This document shows positions 35,081 to 46,200 of a stretch of DNA of 64,000 nucleotides, in pieces. Under the pieces are notes generated by a model. It worked only from the letters and a program-made list of their open reading frames with translations, searched no databases and was not told the DNA's origin. The stretch's first letter is position 1. Every line of letters begins with the position of its first letter. The DNA is from Methanosarcina siciliae T4/M (GTDB lineage: Archaea; Halobacteriota; Methanosarcinia; Methanosarcinales; Methanosarcinaceae), in contig NZ_CP009506.1 in the NCBI RefSeq assembly GCF_000970085.1, positions 1,488,001 through 1,552,000 on the forward strand, in the 5' to 3' direction. Made by a program: the position numbers and the translations under genes.

Positions 35081-36298
35081 ATGTATCATCTGAAATGTAT
35101 CGAATGCGGTGCAGAGTATTCCAAAGATGAAGTGATCTATACCTGCAGCAAATGTGACGGGCTGCTTGATGTTATTTATGACTATTCTTCAATTAAACTC
35201 GACATGGAGAAATTAAAGACCGAATGTCCCTCTGTCTGGAAGTACGCAAAACTTCTGCCTGTGGAAAGGGAACCTGTAACGATCCGGGAAGGCGGGACCC
35301 CTCTTTATAAATGCGCCCGGCTTGCCGAAAAAATAGGGATTAAAGAGCTCTATGTAAAGCATGAGGGTATGAACCCTACCGGCTCATTCAAGGACAGGGG
35401 CATGACTGTCGGGGTTACGAAAGCCCTTGAGCTCGGCATGAACACCGTTGCCTGCGCATCAACCGGAAACACTTCCGCAGCCCTTGCAATCTACGGGGCA
35501 AAAGCAGGAATCCCTGTTGTAGTGCTGCTCCCGGCAGGAAAGGTAGCCCTCGGAAAGGTTGCCCAGGCCCTTATGCACGGAGCAAAGGTTCTCAGCATCC
35601 GCGGAAACTTTGACGACGCGCTTGCTCTTGTACGCACGCTCTGCTCCCAGGAAAAAATCTATCTCTTAAACTCAATCAACCCTTACAGGCTGGAAGGCCA
35701 GAAAACTATCGGCTTTGAGATTGCAGACCAGCTCGGTTTCAAGGTGCCTGACAGGATTGTCCTGCCCGTGGGAAACGCAGGAAATATCACCGCTATCTAC
35801 AAAGGTTTCAGGGAGTTCAAACTCCTTGGAGTAACTGACTCTCTTCCGAAAATGACCGGGATCCAGGCCGAAGGTTCCTGCCCCATAGTAAAAGCCATAA
35901 AGAGCGGGGCTCCGGCAATTACTCCCGAAGAGAATCCCGAAACCGTTGCAACGGCAATCAGGATCGGAAACCCTGTAAACGCAACAAAAGCTCTCAATGC
36001 CATAAGGGAATCCGGCGGCACTGCAGAGTCCGTGACCGACGAAGAAATCCTTGCAGCCCAGAAAGACCTTGCAAGGCTTGAAGGCATAGGAGTCGAACCC
36101 GCAAGTGCAGCCTCGGTTGCAGGGCTTAAGAAACTTGTTGATATGGGTGTTATAGGCAGGGACGAAACCGTTGTCTGTATCACTACAGGTCACCTTCTTA
36201 AAGACCCGCAGGCCGTAATTGATGTCTGTGAGGAACCGACAGTTGTTGATGCAAACATCGAAGCTATCCGGGAAGCAATCTTCGGAAAGGCAAAGTAA
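35081..36298 (+). CDS. thrC: Threonine synthase
   Basis: 405 residues, PLP-dependent fold type II. It converts O-phosphohomoserine to threonine. The N-terminus has a rubredoxin-like zinc ribbon (CIECGAEY...CSKCDG) typical of archaeal/plant-like ThrC. The PLP lysine is in NPTGSFKDRGM (about residue 105), the phosphate-binding loop is in CASTGNTSAALA-type sequence and GNAGNITAIYKGF. Length and motifs are complete. GGAG lies 8 bases before ATG 35081. Core metabolic gene; flanked by long non-coding leaders rather than by other thr genes. Confidence 0.93.
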   Translation: MYHLKCIECGAEYSKDEVIYTCSKCDGLLDVIYDYSSIKLDMEKLKTECPSVWKYAKLLPVEREPVTIREGGTPLYKCARLAEKIGIKELYVKHEGMNPTGSFKDRGMTVGVTKALELGMNTVACASTGNTSAALAIYGAKAGIPVVVLLPAGKVALGKVAQALMHGAKVLSIRGNFDDALALVRTLCSQEKIYLLNSINPYRLEGQKTIGFEIADQLGFKVPDRIVLPVGNAGNITAIYKGFREFKLLGVTDSLPKMTGIQAEGSCPIVKAIKSGAPAITPEENPETVATAIRIGNPVNATKALNAIRESGGTAESVTDEEILAAQKDLARLEGIGVEPASAASVAGLKKLVDMGVIGRDETVVCITTGHLLKDPQAVIDVCEEPTVVDANIEAIREAIFGKAK

Positions 36299-36367
36299 AG
36301 CCGGAGAAATATATTCGATAAAATAGTGAATCAGGGATTGAATCCGAGATTGAATTAGAGAGTCATA

Positions 36368-36412
36368 TCTATTTCAGGTTTCTATTTCAGGTTTCTATCT
36401 CAGGTTTCTATC
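36368..36412 (+). repeat. 13-bp tandem repeat between thrC and leuS
   Basis: TCTATTTCAGGTT occurs three times in a row (36368, 36381; third copy at 36394 with one change), followed by a partial unit. It lies about 210 bases upstream of leuS; no further function is visible. Confidence 0.75.
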
Positions 36413-36618
36413 GGACAAATATAAAGATAAATATTTACATGCCGGAACCGTAAACAGTTGAAATATTGATCTAACCGGGATCCGGTACCATTCAATCCTT
36501 TAAGGTTTTCAGGGACAGCTTCTTAGCTTCCCTGAACCGTTTACTGTTATTATCCATATTTTACGGTCGTATTCAGATTCTTTTATACCATAATAATTAT
36601 CGATGGGCGTGAACACGA

Positions 36619-39504
36619 ATGGAGCAGGACTATAAGCCTCACGATATCGAAGAGAAATGGCAGAAAAAATGGAATGAGAGCCGGATTTTCCAGGCTGAGC
36701 CGGATAAGCGGGAAAAGTTCTTCATAACAATTCCCTACCCTTACCTTAACGGGAACCTGCATGCAGGGCATACACGGACCTTCACCATCGGTGACGTGGT
36801 AGCAAGGCACAAAAGGATGCTAGGGTACAACGTGCTTTACCCTATGGGTTTCCACGTAACCGGCACCCCCATTGTCGGGCTTGCCGAACTTATCGCCAGC
36901 CGGGACCCGCAGACCATGGACGTCTATGAGCACCTCCACGGGATTCCGGGAGATATCCTGCCGGCCCTCGATACTCCTGAAAAAATCGTTGACTATTTCA
37001 AGCGGGAAGCCGAAAAAGCCATGCGCATGATCGGGTACTCCATTGACTGGAGACGCAAATTCACAACAACCGACCCGACCTACAAGAAGTTTATCGAATG
37101 GCAGTATATCCGGCTTGGAGAAAAGGGACTGATCGTGAAAGGCTCTCACCCTGTCAAATGGTGCCCGAACGATAACAACCCCGTAGAAGACCACGATATC
37201 CTTCACGGGGAGGAAGCCACAATCGTGGAATACACCCTTATCAAGTTCAGGTACAATGACCTTGTTCTCCCCTGTGCCACCCTCCGGCCGGAAACAACCT
37301 TCGGCGTGACCAACCTCTGGGTCAACCCGGACGTTGATTACGTAAAGGCAAGGGTTGAGAAGGACGGAAACGAGGAGTTCTGGGTTGTCAGCAAGGAAGC
37401 TTTCAGGAAACTGACCTTTACGGACAGGACCGTGGAATACGTTGAGGACGTGCCTGCAAAGTCCATCATAGGGATAAAGCCCACAAATCCGATAACAGGA
37501 GATGAAGTAATCTCCCTTCCGGCATCTTTCGTTAAGCCTGAAAACGGCAGCGGAATAGTAATGAGCGTCCCTGCCCATGCGCCTTTTGACTTCCTTGCCC
37601 TCCGCGACCTCTACGATGCGGACCTGAGCGAGTACGGGATTACCGAAGACCTCAGGGACATAAAGCTAATTTCCCTTATCCAGGTGCCCGAATTCGGGGA
37701 GTTCCCGGCAAAAGAAATCGTGGAAAGTATGGGAATTGCAAACCAGAAAGACCCGAAAGCCGAGGAAGCCACAAAGATCGTATACAGGAGAGAGTTCCAC
37801 GGAGGAGTCCTTAAGGAGCTTACCGGGAAATACAAGGAATACCCGGTCTCAAAGATCAAGGATGTCCTTACCAGGGACCTTATCGCCTCAAATGCAGGTG
37901 AGACCTTTTACGAATTCAGCGAGCCTGTAGTCTGCCGCTGCGGGACTCCCTGTGTCGTCAACATGGTTAAAGGTCAGTGGTTCCTTAATTATTCGAACCC
38001 CGAATGGAAAGCAAAGGTCTACAGGTGCCTCAGCCAGATGCGGGTAATTCCCGAAGAGTACAGGGTCGAGTTCGAAAACAAGGTGGACTGGCTCAAGGAC
38101 AAGGCATGTGCCCGCAGGAAAGGCCTTGGGACCCGCCTGCCCTTTGACAAGGAATGGCTGATCGAGTCTCTCGGGGACTCAACAATCTACATGAGCTATT
38201 ATATAATTGCCAGGTTCATCGAAAGGGGCGACCTTGCCCTTGAACAGCTTACCCTTTCTTTTTTCGACTATGTCCTGCTCGGAATAAGTGATTCTGCAGC
38301 AGTTTCTGCGGAAACCGGCCTTAAACAGGAACTTGTGGAAGAAATCCGCAGCCACTTCAATTACTGGTACCCGGTTGACCTGCGTTCTTCCGGAAAGGAC
38401 CTTGTCCCGAACCACCTGCTCTTCTTCCTCTTCCACCATGTAGCCCTTTTTGAAGAAGACAAATGGCCGAGAGCCCTTGCAGTAAACGGTTTTGTCTCCC
38501 TTGAGGGGCAGAAGATGAGCAAGTCCAAAGGCCCGATCCTGACCCTGGAAAGCGCGGTCAGCGCCTACGGGGCAGACATAACAAGGATGTACATCCTTTC
38601 AACGGCCGAACAGACCCAGGATGCCGACTGGCAGAAGACAGGAATCGACTCTGCCCGCAGGCAGGTGGACAGGTTCTATGCCTTTGCAAAAGATGTAATC
38701 GAGAGTGGAAAACGAGCAACCCTCAGCACCGAGCTAAAGCTGATCGACCGCTGGATGCTCTCAAGGATGCAGAAATACATCAGGGAAACAAACATTGCCC
38801 TTGACTCCATCCAGACCAGGGAAGCCATTCAGAACTCTTTCTTCCTGCTCATAAACGATGTCAGATGGTACCAGCGAAGAGGCGGGGAAGCCCTGCTTTA
38901 TTACGTGCTGGACAACTGGGTCAGGCTTATGGCCCCCTTTACCCCTCACCTCTGTGAGGAAATCTGGGAAGCCATGGGACACGAAGACCCGATTTCCCTT
39001 GCCCCGTACCCGCTCGACAATGAAGACCTCATAGATGAGGGCGCAGAACTTGCAGAAGAAGCTGTAAAGAGCACCCTTAACGACATCGAAGAGATCATAA
39101 GGGTTACGAAGATGACCCCGCAGAAGGTCTACCTCTACACAGCCCCTGCCTGGAAAGCCGAAGCCATAAGGTGTGCCTGCGAACTGCAGATCGAAGCACC
39201 TCTTGAAGTGGGCGTCCTGATCAAGACCCTGATGGCAAATCCAGAGCTCAAGCGCTTTGGCAAGGAAATCCCGAAGTTCGTACAGAAGATAGTCCCCGAG
39301 TTCAAGAGCGGAGGTGCCGAACGCTACGAGACTTTTGCTTACCTCGGCCTTGATGAACAGGCCCTCCTGAAAGAGTCCGCTTCCTTCCTGGAAAAAGAAA
39401 TCGGCTGTCCGGTCGAAATCTACAGCGCCGACTCTCCGGAGTACGACCCCCAGAAGAAGGCCAGGTTTGCAGAACCTCTAAGGCCGGCTATTTACATCGA
39501 GTAA
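36619..39504 (+). CDS. leuS: Leucyl-tRNA synthetase (archaeal type)
   Basis: 961 residues. Class I signature as HAGH (48-51) in YPYLNGNLHAGH, followed by GFHVTGTPIVG; KMSKSKG near residue 632. An editing CP1 domain is inserted between (about 160-420: CATLRPETTFGVTNLWVNPD, threonine-rich site). A C-terminal extension of about 200 residues is as in archaeal/eukaryotic LeuRS. It charges tRNA-Leu. IleRS was considered, but length and the LNGNLHAGH/TGTPI signatures favour LeuRS. ATG 36619. Monocistronic with its own terminator hairpin. Confidence 0.92.
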   Translation: MEQDYKPHDIEEKWQKKWNESRIFQAEPDKREKFFITIPYPYLNGNLHAGHTRTFTIGDVVARHKRMLGYNVLYPMGFHVTGTPIVGLAELIASRDPQTMDVYEHLHGIPGDILPALDTPEKIVDYFKREAEKAMRMIGYSIDWRRKFTTTDPTYKKFIEWQYIRLGEKGLIVKGSHPVKWCPNDNNPVEDHDILHGEEATIVEYTLIKFRYNDLVLPCATLRPETTFGVTNLWVNPDVDYVKARVEKDGNEEFWVVSKEAFRKLTFTDRTVEYVEDVPAKSIIGIKPTNPITGDEVISLPASFVKPENGSGIVMSVPAHAPFDFLALRDLYDADLSEYGITEDLRDIKLISLIQVPEFGEFPAKEIVESMGIANQKDPKAEEATKIVYRREFHGGVLKELTGKYKEYPVSKIKDVLTRDLIASNAGETFYEFSEPVVCRCGTPCVVNMVKGQWFLNYSNPEWKAKVYRCLSQMRVIPEEYRVEFENKVDWLKDKACARRKGLGTRLPFDKEWLIESLGDSTIYMSYYIIARFIERGDLALEQLTLSFFDYVLLGISDSAAVSAETGLKQELVEEIRSHFNYWYPVDLRSSGKDLVPNHLLFFLFHHVALFEEDKWPRALAVNGFVSLEGQKMSKSKGPILTLESAVSAYGADITRMYILSTAEQTQDADWQKTGIDSARRQVDRFYAFAKDVIESGKRATLSTELKLIDRWMLSRMQKYIRETNIALDSIQTREAIQNSFFLLINDVRWYQRRGGEALLYYVLDNWVRLMAPFTPHLCEEIWEAMGHEDPISLAPYPLDNEDLIDEGAELAEEAVKSTLNDIEEIIRVTKMTPQKVYLYTAPAWKAEAIRCACELQIEAPLEVGVLIKTLMANPELKRFGKEIPKFVQKIVPEFKSGGAERYETFAYLGLDEQALLKESASFLEKEIGCPVEIYSADSPEYDPQKKARFAEPLRPAIYIE

Positions 39505-39548
39505 ACGAAGGAAAATCAGAAGGCTATTTATCGCCTTAAATATCAGTA

Positions 39549-39585
39549 TCCGGACTATACTTTACAGTCCGGAACTCATTTTTTT
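39549..39585 (+). terminator. Terminator after leuS
   Basis: TCCGGACT (39549-39556) pairs with AGTCCGGA (39566-39573), followed by a T7 run at about 39579-39585. Confidence 0.65.
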
Positions 39586-39702
39586 AGTTTTGATTTTCTT
39601 ACCTTAACTCTGCCTATTTATAGGGACTATATCATCTAATTTGCTTATTTTTTCTCATTTTTAATATCAGTAGAACGATTTCAAATCGAAACTTATATAT
39701 GC

Positions 39703-41166
39703 CTATATTCCCTACATAATAGGGATTATGGAACCCTGGGCAAGATGCTGGCTTGAAGATCAGCGTAAAGCTGGAGAAAAATGTCTTGAAATCAAAGTTC
39801 GAGGCGCTTGTCATTATGTTTATCGCTCTACCACTAAATATGACAAAAAAATTAAGAAGGGTCGTAAAGTTTCAGTTTACATTGGTAGACTCGACAAAGA
39901 TTACGGCTTTATACCTAAAGGTGAGAAACCTAAAACTAATGTGATACCTGTGCCTCACTCTGTCACTGACTATGGAAATTCAATGATTTTACATAATATG
40001 ATGGGAGAGCTCAAACCTTTTCTCATGAAAAATTTTCCGGAATATTGGGAAGAACTCTATGCAATGTCAATTGTTCGTGTAAATGGATATGTCCCCCTCA
40101 AACGAATTAAAGATACTTGGGAAGATCTCTATAATCTTGAAGGTATAAAACCAAATCTTAATCCATCCAATCTTTCAAAAGTGTTAAGGGAAGTAGGCTG
40201 TGATAGGTTTGGGCAGAATGAGCTATTCAATCATCTCAAAAATGCAGACACTCAACTCGTCTATGACTTAAGTTCCTGTTTCTCTCGATCTATGAATATT
40301 CTACAGGCTGAAAAAGGCTACAACAAAGACTGTATTCAAGTTCCCCAAATCAACTTTGCCCTTCTTTGTGGTCTTGATAGTGAAATGCCTACTATGATCA
40401 AATCAGTTCCAGGCAGTGTGAAGGACATAAAGACATTATACAAAACAATAGAAGAGTTGGATATCAGCGATAAGATACTTCTTCTTGATCGTGGTTTTTT
40501 CTCAGAGAACATCCTTAACTGCTTAGAAGAAAAACATATCAAATTTGTGTTACCAACAAAAAGGAACAGCCACTATTATGACACAAGAATACACCTTAAT
40601 GAAGAATTCATCTATCATGATAGACTCATCAAATGTGGTAAAAGAAAGTTAGGAAATAGGTTCCTATATTTATATGAAGACCTGGATCTAAGACTTGAAG
40701 AACAGAAGACGATCTTCAGAAAGAGAGAGGAAGGGAAGATCAGCGATGAAGAGTACTCTTTAAAACAAAATAGAGCAGGGAAGTTCTTGATTATCTCCAA
40801 TTACGACATAGGAAAAAAGGAGATGTATGAACTCTACAAAAAAAGAGACTCGATTGAAAAGTTGTTTGATGCATACAAAACAACATTAGACGCTGACAAA
40901 TTGTATCTTCATGATGATGAGAGCGTTTATGGGCATGTGTTTGTGGCATTTCTTTCATTATATGCGTACTGTAAATTGTTGAAGGCAATTAAAAAAGCAG
41001 AGATAAATGACAAGGTCTCACCCATTGATATCCTATTGAAGTTTAGAAAAGTGAAAAGTATAAACTTTGGTGAAAAAAGTATCATTACTGAAGTTCCTAA
41101 GAAAGTAAGAGAATTAGATAAAACTCTCAAATTCAACATATTCCCTACAAAAAATGGGAGTTAAGG
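39703..41166. mobile_element. IS4/IS1634-like insertion sequence
   Basis: The left end CTATATTCCCTACATAATAG and right end (read in reverse) CTTAACTCCCATTTTTTGTA share TCCC-N7/8-TAGGGA-x-TATG, forming imperfect inverted repeats around an intact transposase gene. The element length is about 1.46 kb. Both ends also occur in the small element at 14505-14632. Target duplication not identified. Confidence 0.65.
39728..41164 (+). CDS. IS4/IS1634-family transposase
   Basis: 478 residues, uninterrupted. DDE fold: first Asp in LVYDLSSCFSRS (about 179), second in KILLLDRGFFSENIL (about 254), and the YREK-type box YKKRDSIEKLFDAYK (Glu about 376), which defines the IS4 clan. The first codons overlap the inverted-repeat end, so translation starts within the IS end. 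Probably active. It may act in trans on the MITE-like element at 14505-14632. Confidence 0.85.
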   Translation: MEPWARCWLEDQRKAGEKCLEIKVRGACHYVYRSTTKYDKKIKKGRKVSVYIGRLDKDYGFIPKGEKPKTNVIPVPHSVTDYGNSMILHNMMGELKPFLMKNFPEYWEELYAMSIVRVNGYVPLKRIKDTWEDLYNLEGIKPNLNPSNLSKVLREVGCDRFGQNELFNHLKNADTQLVYDLSSCFSRSMNILQAEKGYNKDCIQVPQINFALLCGLDSEMPTMIKSVPGSVKDIKTLYKTIEELDISDKILLLDRGFFSENILNCLEEKHIKFVLPTKRNSHYYDTRIHLNEEFIYHDRLIKCGKRKLGNRFLYLYEDLDLRLEEQKTIFRKREEGKISDEEYSLKQNRAGKFLIISNYDIGKKEMYELYKKRDSIEKLFDAYKTTLDADKLYLHDDESVYGHVFVAFLSLYAYCKLLKAIKKAEINDKVSPIDILLKFRKVKSINFGEKSIITEVPKKVRELDKTLKFNIFPTKNGS

Positions 41167-41411
41167 TCTTAGTTTTTACTTTCTATGACACAATTCCATA
41201 ATTTAGTGATTTCTCATTTTTTTCCTGCCCTTAAACTTCAATTTCTCTGCTAACTGCCTAAATAAACTGTAATATTACCCTTGAGAAACAATTTTTTTGG
41301 CATTTCTGCCAAAGAATTCTTTTACTTCTGTATTTTTTCACTGAATATATTGACTAAAATCTACACTCTCCGCTATGTCATTCTGAACTACTCTCTCAAA
41401 AATAGATTTTA

Positions 41412-42716
41412 CTAAAGCTTAAATGGAGAAAATAATCTGAACAATTCCATAAATGACTTTTGTGGTTTCTTAAGTAAATTTAATCTTCTCATCTGAGTAA
41501 GTTTAATCTGATTTTCAATCCCTTTCTCAGTTCTAAACTGCTTCTTGTTATCCGTTTTTAGACTTTTTGAATAATAGCTTTCGATAGGGTTATTTGTCGC
41601 TGGCGCTCCTGGAAGATAATGGAACAAAGTAAGATTTAACCAGTGTTTGTTGATCATCCACAATCGTTTTTGAACCTTTTCATCATATGTTCTTATATTT
41701 TCCATCAATCTATCAAAGTTATATTTTGCTTTTTCAAGACTATTAAGTGGAAGATTTTTCTTTTTTCGTCTGATTTCAAGCTTTAATTTATGTCTATACT
41801 GGTTAAATTCCTTTTTTGCTTTTTTACTCCATTCTTGATGTTTTTCTTTGTTATTAATCACGTTGAGTTCTTCAGATTGAAGTTCTTCCAGAAATTTAAT
41901 CTCATTCTCTCTATTGTAAAATATATTTAATAACCTGTACTTCAAAAGTTCCTGTCCTATCGTTGTGTTCTTTGGAAAATCATTAACGATAAGCTTATTT
42001 AAATGCATCAAACAATATTGATGGACTAACTTATCCCTAAAAATTTCCTTTAATATATCAGGGTATCTTTTATCAAAATCCGTAACGATAAACACAGGCT
42101 CTGATGCATCAAGATTTTTCTGTAGAAATTTCTTGATGGTTTCTGGACTCTTATCTTTAAAAAGCTCATCTGCTATCGTTCTTTGAGATTTTGCATCCAG
42201 TAATGTTAAACGGTATTTCTGACATCTCCCTTCTTTTGGATGTTGTTCGTCATAATGCACCATATGTATATTTTCTGAACATGGAATAGTTTCCTATTCC
42301 ATTTCTTTGTAGAATGCTCTAAAAATTGTGCTTCTTGATTTTGGAAAGATGAAATCCATTAGATCAGAAATTCCATCATATGAAACGTTATGGTATCTGA
42401 GTAACTGGAAAAAATCATTGAATGTATCAAAAAGTAAAGTCTTCATATCTTCCCAAAAACTATAATCTTCTTCGTGTGTACTACCACAGTTTGAACATTT
42501 ATACCGACCAATGTTGATTTTCCCAAGACCGTTTTTGGTATGGGGATTATAGCCATTATGAACCATTGGAGTATTACAAATTGAACAGACGGGAGGAATT
42601 TTTCTACGAAAAATTCCTCGTGTAGTATATTCATAATCGTTTCCAAAACAACCAAAAATGTCTAAGAGAGCAGGGAGCTCAGAAAAGTTATTAAGTGTAA
42701 GGTTTATAGTTACCAT
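41412..42716 (-). CDS. Transposase with in-frame TAG (possible pyrrolysine)
   Basis: An N-terminal part (140 codons; zinc motifs CSICNTP and CSNCGST) and a C-terminal DDE part (283 residues) lie in the same frame, separated only by one TAG at 42294-42296 plus ten sense codons. Reading TAG as a residue gives one protein of 434 residues: FYKEME-(TAG)-ETIPCSENIHMVHYDEQH. Catalytic elements are HYDEQH (first Asp), VTDFDKRYPD (second), CLMHLNK, and ATNNPIESYYSKS (Glu). Known: Methanosarcina decode UAG as pyrrolysine in methylamine methyltransferases, and UAG-containing transposases have been noted. Alternatives: a two-protein product or a single-mutation pseudogene. Confidence 0.75.
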
Positions 42717-42726
42717 TGTTTTTGCC

Positions 42727-42776
42727 GTAACATCATTACATAATTATAGGATTATAATTTTGTGTAGTGATGTTAC
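42727..42776. repeat. Inverted repeat upstream of the TAG-containing transposase
   Basis: GTAACATCATTACA (42727-42740) and TGTAGTGATGTTAC (42763-42776) are inverted repeats with one mismatch around a 22-base AT-rich loop, 10 bases upstream of the transposase ATG. It could be one end of the IS or an operator. No matching copy is seen at the other end of the gene. Confidence 0.5.
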
Positions 42777-43277
42777 ACTTACTTTTATCACTAGATTTTG
42801 GGACTGAGTCCTTTCTATGGATAAATAATGCTACTTTTCTCTGTCTTTAGGCAGGCTAGTTATAGAGTTATCTTATCAGTACAATATTACTCGCTGTCCT
42901 GAACCGTTCCTGTCCTGCTAGACGCAGGAGAACGGTCTTTCCCGTAAAAATGAAGAAAAAAGCAAAAAAGTAAAAGATGATGTGTGAGCTCGTAAACAAA
43001 AACGAGAACCGAATTGATCAAAGTGGCATAATTTTCGGCCTTTATCTCTCTTTCATTTATTTTGCTCTTCTTTGTTTTGTGAAGGGCCGCCAGACAAGCT
43101 GACGGAGGCGTTTATAATTACCTATGAGTTTTAACAGGGTCCCCAGGTCATGACATAAATTAGCCTGTTACTTTTTTGTGTTGCAGAAGAGAATAGTTTG
43201 GCCCTGCAAGGAGTAGAATCAAAATACAAAAGATCCCGGCTTCGGATATCTGAATAATATCAGCCATTGCAAAATCC
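42777..43277. other. Intergenic with GC-rich hairpin
   Basis: A hairpin with two stems, CCGTT/AACGG (42904-42908 with 42931-42935) and TCCTGC/GCAGGA (42913-42918 with 42924-42929), is followed by TCTTTCCC. It is the only compact structure in 500 bases and may be a small RNA or a decayed terminator. No ORF is supported. Confidence 0.3.
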
Positions 43278-46200
43278 TTAATAGGACTCTTCTTCATTCT
43301 CAAGGGACTTTAAGACCTCGAGTTTTTCCTTCGCGTCCGCCATGTCCGGGTAGATGCTCAGGATTTCGTCAAAAGCTTTTATTGCTTCTCCGTATCTTTC
43401 CAGCTTTCCGAGGAGGACTCCTCTGTAGTTCATGGACTGGGGGTCCTGCGGGTTTATCCTGAGGATCTTTTCGAAGGCTTTCAGGGCATCTTCGTAATCC
43501 CCGGTCTTTGCAAGGGAGAGGCCGAGATATCTGAGGGAAGGTTCATGCCAGGGGTTGATTGTAAGGGCTTCTTTGAAGGCTCTGGCTGCGGTTTCGTAGA
43601 GTTTCTGTTTGAAACAGACCACTCCTACATTGTAGACCGCTTTGATGTTTTTCGGGTCCTTTTTAAGTACATTGTCAAAGGCCCTGAGGGCTTCCCTGTA
43701 CTGTTCAAGCATACAGAAGGCAACCCCTTTGTAGTTCATGGCGTCGTAGTTTTCGGGGGCGATCTCAAGGATGCGGTCAAAGTACCCGAGGGACTCCTGG
43801 ACCCTGTTTAACTTGATGAGGGTCGTGGCTGCATTGTAAAGGGCTTCTTCGTTTTTGGAGTTAAAAAGGGCGGCTTTTTCGAAGGCTTTCAGGGCTTCGT
43901 TCAGGTCTTCAAGTTCAAGGAGGCAGAGCCCGAGGTAATTCAGGCTTTCGGGATCTTCGGGAGAGGCTTCAAGCAGCTGTTCAAAGGTCCTGGCGGCTTC
44001 TTCATACTCCTCAAGATTGAAGAGCACGAGGGCCATATTATAGAGGGCGTCCCTGTGCGCGGGCTCGCGTTCAAGGACAAGGGCAAGGGCCTGCAGGGCT
44101 CTTTCATAATCCTGGAGTTCTATGCTGGCAATCCCGAGCATGTAACAGGCTCTGGTGTAGTCAGGGAAGTCCGGGGCAAAGAGGAGCAGCTTTTCAAAGT
44201 CTTTTGAGGCTTCTTCGAAGTCAAGGAGCTTGTAACTGGCTACTGCCCGGTTGTACAGGATATCAGTGTTTTCAGGGTTTCGGGCGAGGGCTGAGCCGAA
44301 GGCATCCCTGGCTTCTTCATACCTGCAAAGGGAAAGAAGGGCCAGTCCTTTTTGTTCAAGGGCAGCGGTCAGGGCAGGGTTGAGTTCAAGAGCCTTTTCG
44401 AAAACTTCCACTGCTTCTTCGTTCTGGTCAAGCCCGCGCACAACAAGCCCGCACAGGTACCACACATTTGCATCCGTCTGATTTTTCTCAAGGATCCTTT
44501 CAAAGGTCTCAAAAGCATCCTCATATCTCCGGGTTTTGAGCTGGACAAGCCCTATTTTGGTCCAGGCATCTTCCAGTTCCGGGTCACTTATTTTTGACTC
44601 CCCAATTTCCGATTCTTCAATTTCCGATTCTTCAATTTCCGATTCTTCAATTTCCGATTCTTCAATTTCCGATTCTTCAATTTTTGCCACTTCGTACGGA
44701 CTTTCCATCACTGCCTGTTCGAAGGCTTCAAGGGCTTCTTCATATCGCTCCTGTGAAAATAACACAAGGCCTTTCCCGTACCATGCTTTCTTAAAGTCCG
44801 GGTAAACCTCAAGGATTTCGGAAAAGACCTCAAAGGCTTCTTCCTGCCTTCCAAGCCCCATAAGTGCTATCCCCGCGCTGTAAAAGGTCTTCTTTGAAGC
44901 TAAGCTTTCTCTTATAAGCTTTTCAAGTGGGAGCAGGGCTTCTTCATAGTTCCCGAGTTCTATCTGAGCGGACGCGAATTTCTCAAGGAGTTCAGGGTTA
45001 ACCTGGGGAGTTCCTGCTGTTTGTTGAGCTTCTACTACCTGGGGAGCTTCTTCCGTATCTCCAGTATCTCTATTTTCTTCTCCGGTCCCTTCAGGCAAGT
45101 CCTTTGATATTTCTCCGTTCAGGTTTTCTGCGGAGAATTCAAGAAGGGAATTTACTGCGGATACGGCTTCTTCTGCCTTTCCCAGTTCGAAAAGGGCAAG
45201 AGCTCTCTTTTGCAGGATTTCCGGCTCCTTCAAACCTGCTCCGAGGACGATATCAAAGGCTTTTATGGCTCCTTCATAATCTCCGTTTTCGAAGCAGGAA
45301 AGTCCCGTGTAATAATGAATCTCAGACTTCCGGCACCCGAGGTCAAAGGCTTTTTCAAACTCCTGCAGGGCTTCTTTGAAGTTTCCGATCCTGAAAAGGG
45401 CAAGAGCCCTCAGGTATTGCATATCTGCCTTTTTCGGGGAGTATTCCAGGGCTGCTTCAAAGGCTTCAACTGCCTCTTCATACTTTTCAAGTTCGAAAAG
45501 TGTGTATCCTCTCTGGTCAAGGGCGTATGTACAGTCAGGTTTCAGTTTAAGGACAAGATCAAAAGCTTCCAGAGCCTCATGTTTTTTCCCAAATATTTTT
45601 AAAGCGAGTCCCTTCCTGAAAAGGATAGTTTTTCTTGCCGGGTTCTGACTGAGCACCCTCTCAAAGATTTCGAGGGCTTCTTTGTAATTCCCCTGCTTGA
45701 AACAGGCAGTGCTCAGGTGGGCAAGGCCCTCACTATTTGCCGGGTCAAGGGCAAGCACTTCCTTAAAACCGGATTCAGCTTCCGCATATCTCCCTAGCCT
45801 TAGCAGGGAAAGGCTCTTTTTATACATAATGTCCTGGGCTTCGTCGGGGTTCCTCTCCGAATTTTCAGGAGCTGTTGAAAGAGCTTCTTCAAAAGTTTGA
45901 AGGGCTTCTTCAAAGTTTTCGAGTTCAAAACAGGAGATTCCCAGCAGGTAATATGTATCTTGAAGGTTCCGGAATGCCGGGTCGATTTCAAGGACTTTCT
46001 TGAGGGCTTTTGAAGCTTCTTCATGTTTCCCAAGTTTTGAACAGGACAGCCCGATAAAGTACCAGCCATCCGCAAACTTCGGGTCTTTCCCTGTGAGCTT
46101 TGAAAAGACTTCAAGGGCCTTTTCATAAGCTTCCTGCCGGATAAACACAAGCCCTTTCCAGTAAAGGGGAGAGTCTTTTTGAGAATCTTCACTTGCTTCT

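Noticed and set aside
36299..36618. T-box or amino-acid attenuator before leuS
   Set aside because: T-boxes are not known in archaea, and only a simple 13-bp repeat is visible, with no leader peptide rich in Leu codons.
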